The notes under the pieces were generated by a model. The model had not been told where the DNA came from, made no database searches, and saw only the letters and a list, made by a program, of their open reading frames with translations. Position numbers and translations under genes: made by a program. A stretch of 64,000 nt of DNA, from contig JADJRC010000002.1 of the NCBI GenBank assembly GCA_016712415.1, positions 186,001-250,000 of the forward strand, written 5' to 3'. The DNA is from Lewinellaceae bacterium (GTDB lineage Bacteria > Bacteroidota > Bacteroidia > Chitinophagales > Saprospiraceae). Positions within the stretch are counted from its first letter, which is position 1; every line of letters begins with the position of its first letter. Shown here piece by piece: positions 28,806 through 38,415 of the stretch.

Positions 28806-29279
28806 TTAAGGAACAAATGGTTTAGTGTATAACGACGAGTTCCCCTGATACACCGCTTGGGCGGCGTTTTTCAGAGTACAGTAATAAAGCCCCGGCTCCA
28901 AATTGCTAATATCCGTTGTGACCACTCCGGACCCGGCATTAACAGATGTATTCAGCAGGATTCGACCTGAAAAATCGGCAATACTTAATTCCAATGCCTC
29001 ATTAGTAAAATCATTGCCGAACCAGAATTGTATGCGATCACTGGCCGGGTTGGGAACTAACCGAAGATCGTGCGGCAACAATAAAGATTTGGACACTTTT
29101 GGACTCCGTTCTTCCGAGCAAAGATCATTGTCATTGTACTCTTTTGGGACAGATAATTTGATCAACCGACGTGCCCGAAACACGGCATCGCCGCAGGTCA
29201 GCGGGCATTGGGTGCCGATATCTTTCAAGGCAGCCAGCTGTGTAGCATCTGGAGCATACCCTTTGGTTCTTGTTTGCAT
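28806..29279 (-). CDS. Orphan C-terminal module with T9SS sorting domain (tail A)
   Basis: 157 residues with no signal peptide: MQTRTKGYAPDATQLAALKDIGTQCPLTCGDAVFRAR, then a T9SS sorting domain (LRLVPNPASDRIQFWFGND ... LEPGLYYCTLKNAAQAVYQ). The first part corresponds to an internal piece just before the sorting domain of the giant beta-helix protein (LQTIAKATPDASQLEILKSIGAQCP at about 33310-33370), so this looks like the tail of such a protein without its passenger. It starts 33 bp after the stop of the gene at 29313. A second, decayed copy is at 30901-31338. Without an export signal it should not be secreted by Sec; it may be a remnant or be read through from the upstream gene. Confidence 0.6.
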   Translation of the reverse strand: MQTRTKGYAPDATQLAALKDIGTQCPLTCGDAVFRARRLIKLSVPKEYNDNDLCSEERSPKVSKSLLLPHDLRLVPNPASDRIQFWFGNDFTNEALELSIADFSGRILLNTSVNAGSGVVTTDISNLEPGLYYCTLKNAAQAVYQGNSSLYTKPFVP

Positions 29280-29312
29280 GATTTTTTTTATTGAAAAAGT
29301 TACGACAGTTGC

Positions 29313-30841
29313 TTATTTCAACACCCCCAATTTCCGAACTCCCAACACCAGCCCCGCTACTTCCACCCGCACAAAATACAGCCCGCTGCGGCAAATCCCC
29401 AAAACCAGCGTATGCGCAGTAGCGCCGGCAGGTACCGCCTCCGACAGCAGCACCCGCCCCGCCACATCTATCAGCGACACCCGCGTGCCCGCCGGCACAG
29501 CGGCCACGAAAGCCACCCGCACTTCATCGGTAGCCGGGTTGGGAAAAATCCGTATGGATTGGGCTGCCCGTTCCGGCGCCGGCGCTGCCGATACCGGCCC
29601 GTCGATGCCAAGCGTATCGCAGGGGCTGTTGGGCAGGTCGTAGAGGCGGTAGTTGGGGAAGTAGGGGAGGGAGCCGTATATCCAGGTGGGCAGGTCGATG
29701 GAGTGCTGCTGCACATCGCAGGCTAAGCCTTTGAGGTCGGGGTTTTCGATGACATGCATGGAAAAGCAGCAGCCGGGGATGACGTAGATTTTGCCGTCGG
29801 GGCCGCGCTCCATCCAGCCGAACGATAACTCATTTTGGTTATACTTGAACCCATCATACACGGCCACTGTATCGCCTGAAGCGGCAATATCCGACGCTTG
29901 CAAGTCATATTGGATATTTTTTTCTGCTTCTTCGCTATGACATAAGCAAAACGGCTATTGGCCGACACCTCCATATCCAAGCCTTCCCAGGTGTCGTATT
30001 TGACTGGCGAGAGTACTTTTATGGGGTTGCTGATCAGGCCCGTGCAGCGGTCGAAATCGTAGACGATGAAACCGTAGTAAATATGATACTGGATTAATTT
30101 GGAACCATCAGGAGTGAAAAGTAGAACCTGCGCCCCACCATAAAAAGCAGAGTCAATGACCTGAAACATATCTGCCTGTTCGAATGGCCCCTGAATGCCT
30201 TGGGGCGTCAGCAAAAACGATACAGAATAGGATGGGAGGTTTTTGCATTTGGTGCCGATCCACCAATCCCGGCCATTGCCGTGGCGTGCGGCGGCGGCTA
30301 CTTGCAAAATCACCGATTAGTAGCGGCTTGTCTTTTCTATCACCTTGCCTAGGCCGTCTGGGGTATTCATATCGATCACCGTATGTAAGAGAGAGTATCG
30401 AAGGAGGCTCGTCCTGGCGGCCAATATTTACATGGAATAAATCGTATATGGTGTCCATTCCTGGCCGAGGGAGTGCGAAAGCTCCATGTACTTGCCTAAA
30501 AGATGGACTTATCCCATTGCAAAAGTCTATCCAATAACTGGTAGGTGGGCTATTGAGGGTATCTCCGGTTAGCATTATTTTGCCCGAAGCATCAAAAATG
30601 TGACATCCATTAGTATAAAAAAGCAAGTTGCCAATTGAATTACTCATAGAACTGGAGAAAGCGACAAAACCCCTTCAAAATCAGTTAGAATGAACTCAGG
30701 TCCTCCTCCGGAAAAATCTATTTTAGTTGTTTTGACCAAAGGATTATCGCTTTTTTGCCCGTAGATCCAGGTGTTGTCATGCTTTTGAGCGAGTAGTAAA
30801 AGCGGCATGATATGAATCAATAATAAAGTCAATTTTCTCAT
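29313..30841 (-). CDS. Secreted propeller-like protein with T9SS tail, cassette A (frameshifted)
   Basis: About 510 codons. MRKLTLLLIHIMPLLLLAQ is the signal peptide. The body starts KHDNTWIYGQKSDNPLVKTTKIDF and continues GNLLFYTNGCHIFDASGKIM, VHGAFALPRPG, YGGAQVLLFTPDGSKLIQYH, FIVYDFDRCTGLISN, AYVIAKKQKK, LSFGWMERGPDGKIYVIPG and DLPNSPCDTLGIDGPVS, a propeller-like family also present at 26993 and 31371. The tail is a type A sorting domain (RIFPNPATDEVRVAF ... SGLYFVRVEVAG ... LGVLK). Frame changes near 30650, 30300 and 29910. Almost the same sequence is repeated at 31371-32872. It forms a two-gene unit with the orphan tail 33 bp downstream. Confidence 0.7.
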
Positions 30842-30851
30842 AGCAAAAGCA

Positions 30852-30883
30852 AGGCAGGGCGTGGGCAATTGCCCACACCCTGC
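30852..30883 (-). terminator. Hairpin after tail B
   Basis: GGCAGGGCGTGGGC and GCCCACACCCTGCC pair with one mismatch around AATT. It lies 18 bp past the stop of the tail B fragment. Confidence 0.55.
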
Positions 30884-30900
30884 CAATAAGAATTAGAAAA

Positions 30901-31338
30901 TTAGTGTTTCACGATAAAGGTGCTTGTGCTTTGAGCACCGGAAGCATCCAGGACCTCAAACGATAAACTCCATCCGTAAATAGATGAGTATCGAATACCG
31001 GTTTCAACGGCAAACTCCTGCTGATTGACCACCCTGCCAAGCAAGTCGATCATGCGTATGGTAAACTGCGCCTGGCCGTTTCCAATGTTCAGGAATAAAG
31101 CCGCTTGTTGGGTAGGTAGACACCTTTAAACCGGCAATGGCAGGTTGTTTATCGGACTACCTGAGTTCCGATATTCTACCCCGCAATTTAGCCGCTCTAT
31201 TACTTCTCCTGTCAGGCCCTCGTACAGGTTAGCCGCCATATACGCTGCCGGTCCGCCTTCGCGCGGGCATTGCGCCGATATCTTTCAGGCAGCCAGCTAT
31301 GTAGCATCTGGAGCATACCCTTTGGTTCTTGTTTGCAT
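30901..31338 (-). pseudogene. Decayed orphan C-terminal module (tail B)
   Basis: Starts with the same MQTRTKGYAPDAT as tail A, but the next codon is TAG where tail A has CAG, and a base is lost a few codons later (GCCTGAAAG for GCCTTGAAAG). Across frame changes it continues AQCPREGGPAAYMAANLYEG, which matches the giant protein's GGPAAIFTAQFIEGITG, and reaches a T9SS-like end with FTIRMIDLLGR and STFIVKH at the stop 30901-30903. The nonsense substitution is not a homopolymer artefact, so real decay is likely. The unit is the second half of the duplicated cassette. Confidence 0.6.
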
Positions 31339-31370
31339 GATTTTTTTATTGAAAAAGTTACGACAGTTGC

Positions 31371-32872
31371 TTATTTCAACACCCCCAACCGAACTCCCAA
31401 CACCAGCCCCGCTCCCCACCCGCACAAAATACAGCCCGCTGCGGCAAATCCCCAAAACCAGCGTATGCGCAGTAGCGCCGGCAGGTACCGCCTCCGACAG
31501 CAACACCTGCCCCGCTACATCCATCAGCGACACCCGCGTGCCCGGCGGCCGGCAGCCTCAAAGCCACCCGCACATCATCGGTAGCCGGGTTTGGGAAAAG
31601 CCGGATGGATTGGGCCCTCCGTTCGGCTCCGGTGCTGCCGATACCGGCCCGTCGATACCGAGCGTATCGCAGGGGCTGTTGGGCAGGTCGTAGAGGCGGT
31701 AGTTGGGAAGTAGAGGGAGCCGTATATCCAGGTGGGCAGGTCGATGGAATGCTGCTGCACATCGCAGGCCAGGCCTTTGAGATCGGGGTTTTCGATGACG
31801 TGCATGGAAAAGCAGCAATTGGCTACCACATAGATATGCCCATTAGGCGCGCGTTCCATCCAACCAAACGCAAGCGGTAACTGGTTATATGTGAAGCCGT
31901 CATATACTGCCACCGTATCACCCGACAGAGCGACATCCAGCGCTTGGAGGTCATATTGCACAATTTTTTTTTGCTTACCCACAATCACATACGCGAACCA
32001 GCTATTGGCCGATACTTCCATATCCAGCCCTTCCCAGGTGTCGTATTTGACTGGTGAGAGTACTTTTACAGGGTTGCTGATCAAGCCTGCAGCGGTCGAA
32101 GTTGTAGATAATGAAACCGTAGTAATAGTGATACTGAACTAACTTGGAACCATCAGGAGTGAAAAGTAGAACCTGCGCCCCACCGTAAAAAGCAGAGTCA
32201 ATTACTTGAAACATATCTTCCTGTTCGAATGCCCCTGAATACCTTGGGGCGTTAGCAAAAACGATAAAGAACAGGGTTGAGGTTTGGTATTTGGGGCTAT
32301 AATCCACCAATCCCGGCCATTGCCGTGGCGTGCGGCAGCAGCAGTTTCGAAGAAGTCCTTTTAATAAAGGAATATCTTTTGTTACGACTTGCCCTAAGTC
32401 ATCAGGTGTATTCATGTTCATTACACTGTAAGAAATAGACAAGATAGAAGGTGGTTCGGTGGAACGACCGGCATTCCATGTATTAAATAGTATGCACTTG
32501 CAGAGCCTGGTTTAGGTAGTGCAAATGCGGAATGGGCATAACGATAGGAAGGGTTAACGGTGGTACAAACTCGTCCAATAACTGGTTGGGCTATTAGGTA
32601 TCCCATTAGTCATTATCTTACCCGAAGAATCATAAATATGGCATCCATTTGTATAAAAATAAGGTTGCCCAGTATCACTCAAGAGGAGGGAAAGCCAACA
32701 AAACTTCCTTCGAAGTCGTAGGGAGAAATAGGGCCATTTTCCGAAAAAATCGATTTTGGTTATTTTGGCTAAGGAAGTGTCGCTTTTTGCCATACATCCA
32801 AGTGTTGTCGTGTTTTTGTGAAAACGATACCGTAGGGAATAGGGTAAACAATAATAAAATTATTTTTTCCAT
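31371..32872 (-). CDS. Secreted propeller-like protein with T9SS tail, cassette B (heavily frameshifted)
   Basis: Duplicate of the gene at 29313: MEKIILLLFTLFPTVSFSQKHDNTWMYGKK, YFYTNGCHIYDSSGKIM, HSAFALPKPGSA, YGGAQVLLFTPDGSKLVQYH, FGWMERAPNGHIYVVANCC, CDVQQHSIDLPTWIYGSL. The tail repeats the A cassette almost base for base (VLLSEAVPAGATAHTLVLG). Frame changes occur at more than eight points, and there are small internal deletions relative to cassette A. It could be a sequencing-damaged functional gene or a decaying copy; the adjacent nonsense codon in tail B favours decay of this cassette. The signal peptide start is at 32872. Confidence 0.55.
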
Positions 32873-32884
32873 AATAAAAAACGT

Positions 32885-32916
32885 TGCAGGGTAAATGCCA
32901 AAGCACTTACCCTGCA
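32885..32916 (-). terminator. Hairpin after the beta-helix gene
   Basis: TGCAGGGTAA and TTACCCTGCA form a 10-bp stem with a 12-base loop, 16 bp past the stop at 32932. The third hairpin in the same position class as 28775 and 30852. Confidence 0.55.
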
Positions 32917-32931
32917 AATAAAGATTTAGAG

Positions 32932-35900
32932 CTAATGTTTAATTACGATCGTACTATTATAATGTTTTCCCGCAGCATCATAAACCTGCAGGTAGTACAT
33001 GCCGTTACTTAAATACGGGATGTTCATTTCCTGGGTTTCCACAGAGAACTTTGCTGTAATGCGGTTCTGCCAAATAGATCAAACAGCCGTAAAGAAAAAG
33101 GCGGCACCCCATTCGCTATATTTAAGATAATCTTGCTACTGGCGGGGCGGGGTAAGTGGGTGATTTGAAGATGATCAGAATCAATCTCTGCCTCGCGCTG
33201 AGCAGGACTCCGGAAACCTGTTTGCAGCCACCTTGCTCAATATCTATACCCGTAATACCTTCAATAAATTGCGCCGTAAATATTGCTGCCGGGCCGCCTT
33301 CTGGGACATTGGGCGCCGATAGATTTCAGTATTTCCAGTTGACTGGCATCAGGGCGTTGCCTTGGCAATGGTTTGCAAGTAAATACCCAGCAGGTCCTTG
33401 TCATTCTGCGCATACGGCGTCGAAGCCGCTATTCCGCCTAACTGGGCCAGTAAAGCGTCGGCTTGGGTGTTGCGCGCCGTCTGCAATTGGGCAAGGATAG
33501 TATTACTTTGAGCAAGAAACGCCGGGATTTCGGTATTCAGCGCCTCGCGCTGTGCGATCAACGCGTCGTATTCAGCTTGCGGCAATGCTTCTGAAAGCGT
33601 CTGGTCAATGGCGTCAATTTGGGCAGATTTGATCTGTATCTGCGCTTCGTTGGCAGTTAGTGTAGATTGTTCGGGAGCGGGTACTTCAAACAGGGCAATG
33701 GTTTGCAGCCCAGCAGCAGTCAGTTGACCCACTATGCTCGCTGCTTTGGCATTTTGAAAGGCGATCATTGCACTGCCAGGAGGGGCCAACTCCGGGTATT
33801 CAGCTAATTTGTACAACAGGTAGCGCTCGCGCCGCCAGTGGTCGTAGCCTTCGCCAGGCAGGTTGCCGCCGGCGATGTCGGTATCAAACTGGTTGCCTTC
33901 GCCGCCGCCGGAGGGCAAAAGGCCAGGCTGACAAATCTGCTGGCATTGTGGGGGAGATAACAGCATATCCGGGAAAACCAACCTTGCGGTGGGTCAACCG
34001 GCGTAGGATGCAGCCAAATTGATCCGGGACATAATATTCCGATTGGCTTGGTAAATACATCCCCGCCACAAACGTAGCCCCGCTCGTATTAATCCACTGA
34101 TTGCCGGTATTGTACTGCCCATCGGTGCGGGCATCTTGGTAAAGCAAACCAAAGCCGGAGGTATTTTGCACGGTATTACACTCAATCAGGTTGCCTCCTG
34201 GACAGTCGAGTTCAAAGCGCATACCTTCGGTTACGCCGTCTACGGTGTTGAAAGAGAGGTCGTTGCGGATCGGGGCATTCCAGATGTGGATACCATAGTT
34301 GGCGGTTCCGGTGACGGTGTTGCATTCGATCTCGTACTGGCCGTTGAGGGCGGATATGCCGTTATCGGCGCCGTTTACCGTGATGTTATTGTTGTGGACA
34401 TACACATTCCGGTGGGTATTGGCTAATATGCCGACTGCGCCGGCATCGTCCACCTGATTGTGGTCTACCTCCACAAAGGAAGTGCTGCTCAGGCCGGTAC
34501 CATACACGCCGATACCGCGACCAGACTGGCCCATGCGGATCGTGTTGTTGGTGATAGGGTACTGCCGCGCGCCGTTGGCAAAGGCATCGAACAGGCCGAT
34601 ACCCAGGCTGGAGGCTTCGATATCATTGTGTTGTGTGGTTCCCTCAATATTGCCAAAAAAACCGTCGAGCGAAATCCCGGCCTGCATATTGACCATCCGG
34701 CAGTCGTCGATGTTGACCGTAGTTGGGTTTACCTCCCGCCCTTCGGCACGGACGCCAATGGTGCAATTGTCGAAGGCGTCGGCATTCGGTTGGTTGGTAC
34801 CATTGGAGACGAGGCCTTGCACGGTGAGGGTAAAGTTGCCCGTCAGGTCGCGGTAGTTTATTCCCCGGCCAAAGCCGTAGGAAGATGAGTTGGTGATGTT
34901 TCGATAGGTGGCACAATCTCTGACATTCAGGTTGATATCACGGGCTTCAATGCCAATTGCCAGGTTATCAAAGGTATTATGCCAACCCTCATCGGTAGGA
35001 ATAATAGTAAAGTTGACCAAAGGATTTGGGCCGTTATTGCCCTCCAGCCAAATACCGGCCAGGCCCCGGTCAAAATTATAGTTCAGGCCAAGACTTGGAA
35101 GAATATCATCGTATTCATAAAAACAGTCGAAGCAGCGCATTCCATCGGAGCTCAGAATTGGTTTCGTTCCGAAGTATGGATAAGGGATAGGGATGCCCTG
35201 GGAGGGCGGCGCCACAATCACCCTTGCATGAGAAAATCTCCGTCTGTGCCGCGCAGGCCGATCAGGTTGTTGTGAAAAATTGTTTGTCGTAAGCCAATCA
35301 GGGGTGCAACTCCATTTACATTAAACGGTCGTACCGCGTAGAGTGCATCTTCAATCCGGTTAGTCAAAACAGGGCTGTTCCCACATTGCGAGCGAAATGT
35401 GCCTCTACCATAAACATAAATACCTCGCCACAAACAAAGTACTTTCAACATTTACGCCATTGGCAAATTCAAGGATTCGCGGACTGGCAGTATTCGGCAC
35501 GTCAAAACCGGCGGCTGTACCCATAAAAATATTGATGCCATTGCGGAATGTATAATTCTGGTCGAAATTGATGATCCCGGTAACATACACATTGTAATTG
35601 ATTTGATCGCCGGCGAGGACGTTGTTTGGCAAAACGCCGATATGGCTTCCGCTTGAAATGTAATCACTGATATTCGTTGTGGGTGGCAGACATGATTGAT
35701 ATCGCCGCATGGTTTGTCTACGCCTATAAAAATACCTTCCACCTGCGCCGGAAGATCAATCGTTTGGGTAGTGATCACCTCCTGCCCTTCGCAGAATACC
35801 CGGTGCTGTAACTGAATGGGACTGCCCGCATAAGCTGAGTAGTTTGTAATCTGTTTACAGTCAATAACAAAACCAGTTTCTAAAACCTGGGGCGCCTGAC

Positions 35901-36604
35901 CTGGTAAGAGCAAAGTCCACTCACTATACCTTCCTTCCTGCATGCAACCGGTATTTGCGTATAATCGCAGTGCAGCGCAGTCGAGTGTCAGATTTGCTGA
36001 AAAATTACTCAATTCGTCACAACAACAACCTACTGTTACCCAGCGGGAGCAGGTTCCGGAAACCCCATAGGCAACATAGTTCTGAGTGATGAGGTAGGTG
36101 CCGGGCTGCATACGAATGGGTGGGCGAATCTCCGTACTCCAAATCTGAGCCGTCGCCAAAATCCCTGATAAAGACATCCGGCGACTCAAAGCCGATATTA
36201 AATGATACGGAACAACCAATGACCTGAAAAAGAAATAGCGGTCTGTACAGTTCGAAGTGCCGTCACAATTTACGGTCACTTCCTTAGAACAGGTATAGGT
36301 CACATGTACCCCGTTTTCTATAACCGTCACCCGGTGGGTCACGAGGTAGCTCTTGGGGTCAAATGGCGGAAAACAGTAAAAATAATAGGTGTGCAATGGG
36401 CTGGATACGTCAACGGAAGCATTGTTATCGCCGAAAATCCATTGCTCGTAAATGATGTTGTTTCCGCCATACGAATTGGTAAACTGCACATCTGTGCCGC
36501 CGGTTTGTGCAAAAGTGAAATCGCAGGGCGATTGTGCGTTTAATTGGAGCAACGAGAGCATTAAAACACCCCCCCCATTTTAACAATGCAATTACATTTT
36601 TCAT
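32932..36604 (-). CDS. Giant secreted beta-helix protein with T9SS tail (frameshifted)
   Basis: About 1,220 codons. The likely start is MKNVIALLK at 36604, giving a signal peptide through LMLSLLQLNAQ; a frame change in the G8 run at about 36580 hides it. Domains in order: PKD-like (FTNSYGGNNIIYEQWIFGDNNASVDV), Cys-rich Ig-like region, and a right-handed parallel beta-helix of repeats such as DNLAIGIEARDINLNVRDC, NCTIGVRAEGREV, NNTIRMGQSGRGIGVYGTG, HNNNITVNGADNGISALNG, CNTVTGTANYGIHIWNAP. This fold is typical of polysaccharide lyases and adhesins. A long helical segment follows (EAQIQIKSAQIDAIDQTLSEALPQAEYDALIAQREALN), then the DASQLEILKSIGAQCP module and a T9SS tail ending TIVIKH. No lyase catalytic set is recognised. 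Frame breaks near 36580, 36200, 35700, 35400, 35220, 33960, 33350 and later. Confidence 0.75.
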
Positions 36605-36650
36605 AAATCAAAAAATTAAGCAAGTGAAGAAATTGGGTGAAATAAATCAA

Positions 36651-36788
36651 ATGACTACTCCACCGACTTCGTTCAGCCGGCAAAGACGCTTAATTCTTGC
36701 CATGAAAAGTAATGAAAGGATTAAAGGGATTATGAAACAGGCCTGTTGCGTTGAAAACATTTACGCCAAGAGGGTTAGGCTCAAGTAA
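36651..36788 (+). CDS. Small basic ORF divergent from the beta-helix gene
   Basis: 45 codons, MTTPPTSFSRQRRLILAMKS onward, strongly basic. It starts 46 bp from the divergent gene start. No homology clue or promoter evidence; recorded because it fills a promoter-bearing gap. It may be chance. Confidence 0.2.
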   Translation: MTTPPTSFSRQRRLILAMKSNERIKGIMKQACCVENIYAKRVRLK

Positions 36789-36866
36789 ACGCAATTCCAA
36801 ATATCAGAAAATTACTTCGGACTTTTTGCCGCACTCCGATGATTAACATTTGTCGGGCAGGTTTCC

Positions 36867-37064
36867 TTAATTCTACTTTGCCACTTTAAATCAAGCACTA
36901 AGTACACTGTAAACTAAATTTCGTTGGATTTTGGCTGAATCTTTTGGCGCCATCCATCGTCTGTTTTCTCAGCAAGAGCGCTGCTATTCCTTCAAAAATA
37001 GACTTGACTGCCACCAAAATCTTCTATCCAAAATCTCAACAAACTTAATTTACAGTGTACTAAG
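36867..37064 (+). mobile_element. MITE-like hairpin element, copy 2, with a solo TTAATTCTACTTTGCCAC end
   Basis: 36867-36884 holds TTAATTCTACTTTGCCAC, one base different from the terminus at 19385. 36899-37064 is MITE copy 2: ends AAGTACACTGTAAACT and AATTTACAGTGTACTAAG, matching copy 1 (8263-8422) along the full length. The stretch 37065-37531 contains a TCATGCTCAGGCGTAGTCGAAG repeat-like block and otherwise nothing recognised. Confidence 0.7.
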
Positions 37065-37531
37065 TAAGCCTGCATCGCGGTGTCATGCTCAGGCGTAGTC
37101 GAAGCATCTGTATCCCCAAGCCAGTTGATTGCTCTCCATCCGTATTCAGATTTTTCCTACGTCGGAATGACAGCATGCGGAAGGGCAGCGCGCGCAGAAA
37201 ATCATTTCAAGTTCGGCCCAACACAGTAACATTTCGTCAATAGCTACAGCATTCCTCAGCACCATTTCCACACTTTTTTCACCTTTTTTTCAAAAAAATC
37301 AGGCGCTTTTTCTGCACTTGAACAGGCGGGTATTGCGAAAATTGTGGTGTAATTAATTTACTGTAAATCAGTATTTTAATAAAAATAACAAAAGATTTTC
37401 CTGCGATTTTATGATTTTTTGGCGCGTCAAAACTGGTAGGTCCGGGCTTGGAGGCGCCTCTACATTTGTACCATCAACAACGAAGAAACAATCAAATATC
37501 AATACAGATTATGATAATCAAAACACACAAT

Positions 37532-37930
37532 ATGAGGACGCTTCAAAACACGACTTCCAGCCAACTCCAAAGAGCAAATTCAGTCCAGAAGGTCCGCGCA
37601 GAAGTGGTACTTGGTTCGCCGAGTGCCAACTGCAGCGGGGTCGGGATTTGCCGGGTGATGGCGCACGGAGCAGGGGTGAATTTTACCTGCCCGAAAGTAA
37701 ACGCTTTGCTGAGTTACACCACTGACGGTAAGCTGCGCTTCGAATTTGACAAAACCTCCATGGAGGGCCGCTATATGCGGCGGCATTTCCGATGGGCCTT
37801 GTTTCAGGTTTTTGAAGCCTATACCGTTCCGTACCAGCTTTTTGGAAAACTGAAATTGGAACAACGCACCATCCAGCCGGGTATTTACCAGGTGTTGGAA
37901 GCCGGCGACCGGCTCATCGTAGAGTTTTAA
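37532..37930 (+). CDS. Small conserved-looking protein with CSGVGIC motif
   Basis: 132 residues from MRTLQNTTSSQLQRANSVQ; an alternative ATG at 37511 would add seven residues. Unrecognised. The N-terminus is polar; residues ~30-50 read SPSANCSGVGICRVMAHGAG, with two Cys spaced by five residues and His nearby, and a third Cys follows in NFTCPKVNALL. The second half is beta-rich (GKLRFEFDKTSMEGRYMRRHF, LFQVFEAYTVPYQLFGKLKL, IQPGIYQVLEAGDRLIVEF). Open frame, no signal peptide, no frameshift. The Cys/His spacing could bind a metal, which is speculative. It lies just upstream of the giant HYR-domain gene. Confidence 0.55.
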   Translation: MRTLQNTTSSQLQRANSVQKVRAEVVLGSPSANCSGVGICRVMAHGAGVNFTCPKVNALLSYTTDGKLRFEFDKTSMEGRYMRRHFRWALFQVFEAYTVPYQLFGKLKLEQRTIQPGIYQVLEAGDRLIVEF

Positions 37931-38277
37931 TTTTTATTTCCCTGTAACACATACAACCGGCATTGCGCCCGGCTAAAGAACAATAGATGTTCTCACCGAA
38001 AGAGGTGCGAACCATTTTCCGAGTGTTCGCGAAGGGGGGGAGGGAATGTTGATCGCCTATGAAGCATTTACTTGTCCCGACCCCCCACCAGCGATACTCG
38101 ATGTGATACTGCATAATACATCTGTTCCCCCTCCTGTGCATACCGGATACCCCGGTGGCGGCGTGCCAGGTTAATCGAAATTTTATAGGAGCGCGGCGTT
38201 TGAGCCGTTCCGGTTTTGGTACTGCTAAAAAGGGCCAAATCCTGTTGAGAAAACAGCGGCAAAACGTTGCGCTCCAA
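37914..38277 (-). CDS. Possible frameshifted small protein
   Basis: On the minus strand, MERNVLPLFSQQDLALFSST at 38277 runs to about 38068 (INLARRHRGIRYAQEGEQMYY) and may continue in another frame to FANTRKMVRTSFGENIYCS near 37990. Composition looks protein-like, but no family is recognised and the join is uncertain. If real it would overlap the end of the gene at 37532. Confidence 0.2.
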
Positions 38278-38415
38278 ATTTTTGAAAAGACAAGCTGTTG
38301 CGCAAAGCGTTCAGTTTTGAATATTTCAAAATGTTGATAATCAGAATTTTACAACCTGAATAAATAAATTACAAATCTATCTTACTTAATCCATTACTCA
38401 AAAATTTGTTTTATC

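Noticed and set aside
36651..36788. Antitoxin-like small basic ORF paired with an unseen toxin
   Set aside because: No partner ORF is next to it and no family motif can be seen, so no toxin-antitoxin claim is made.
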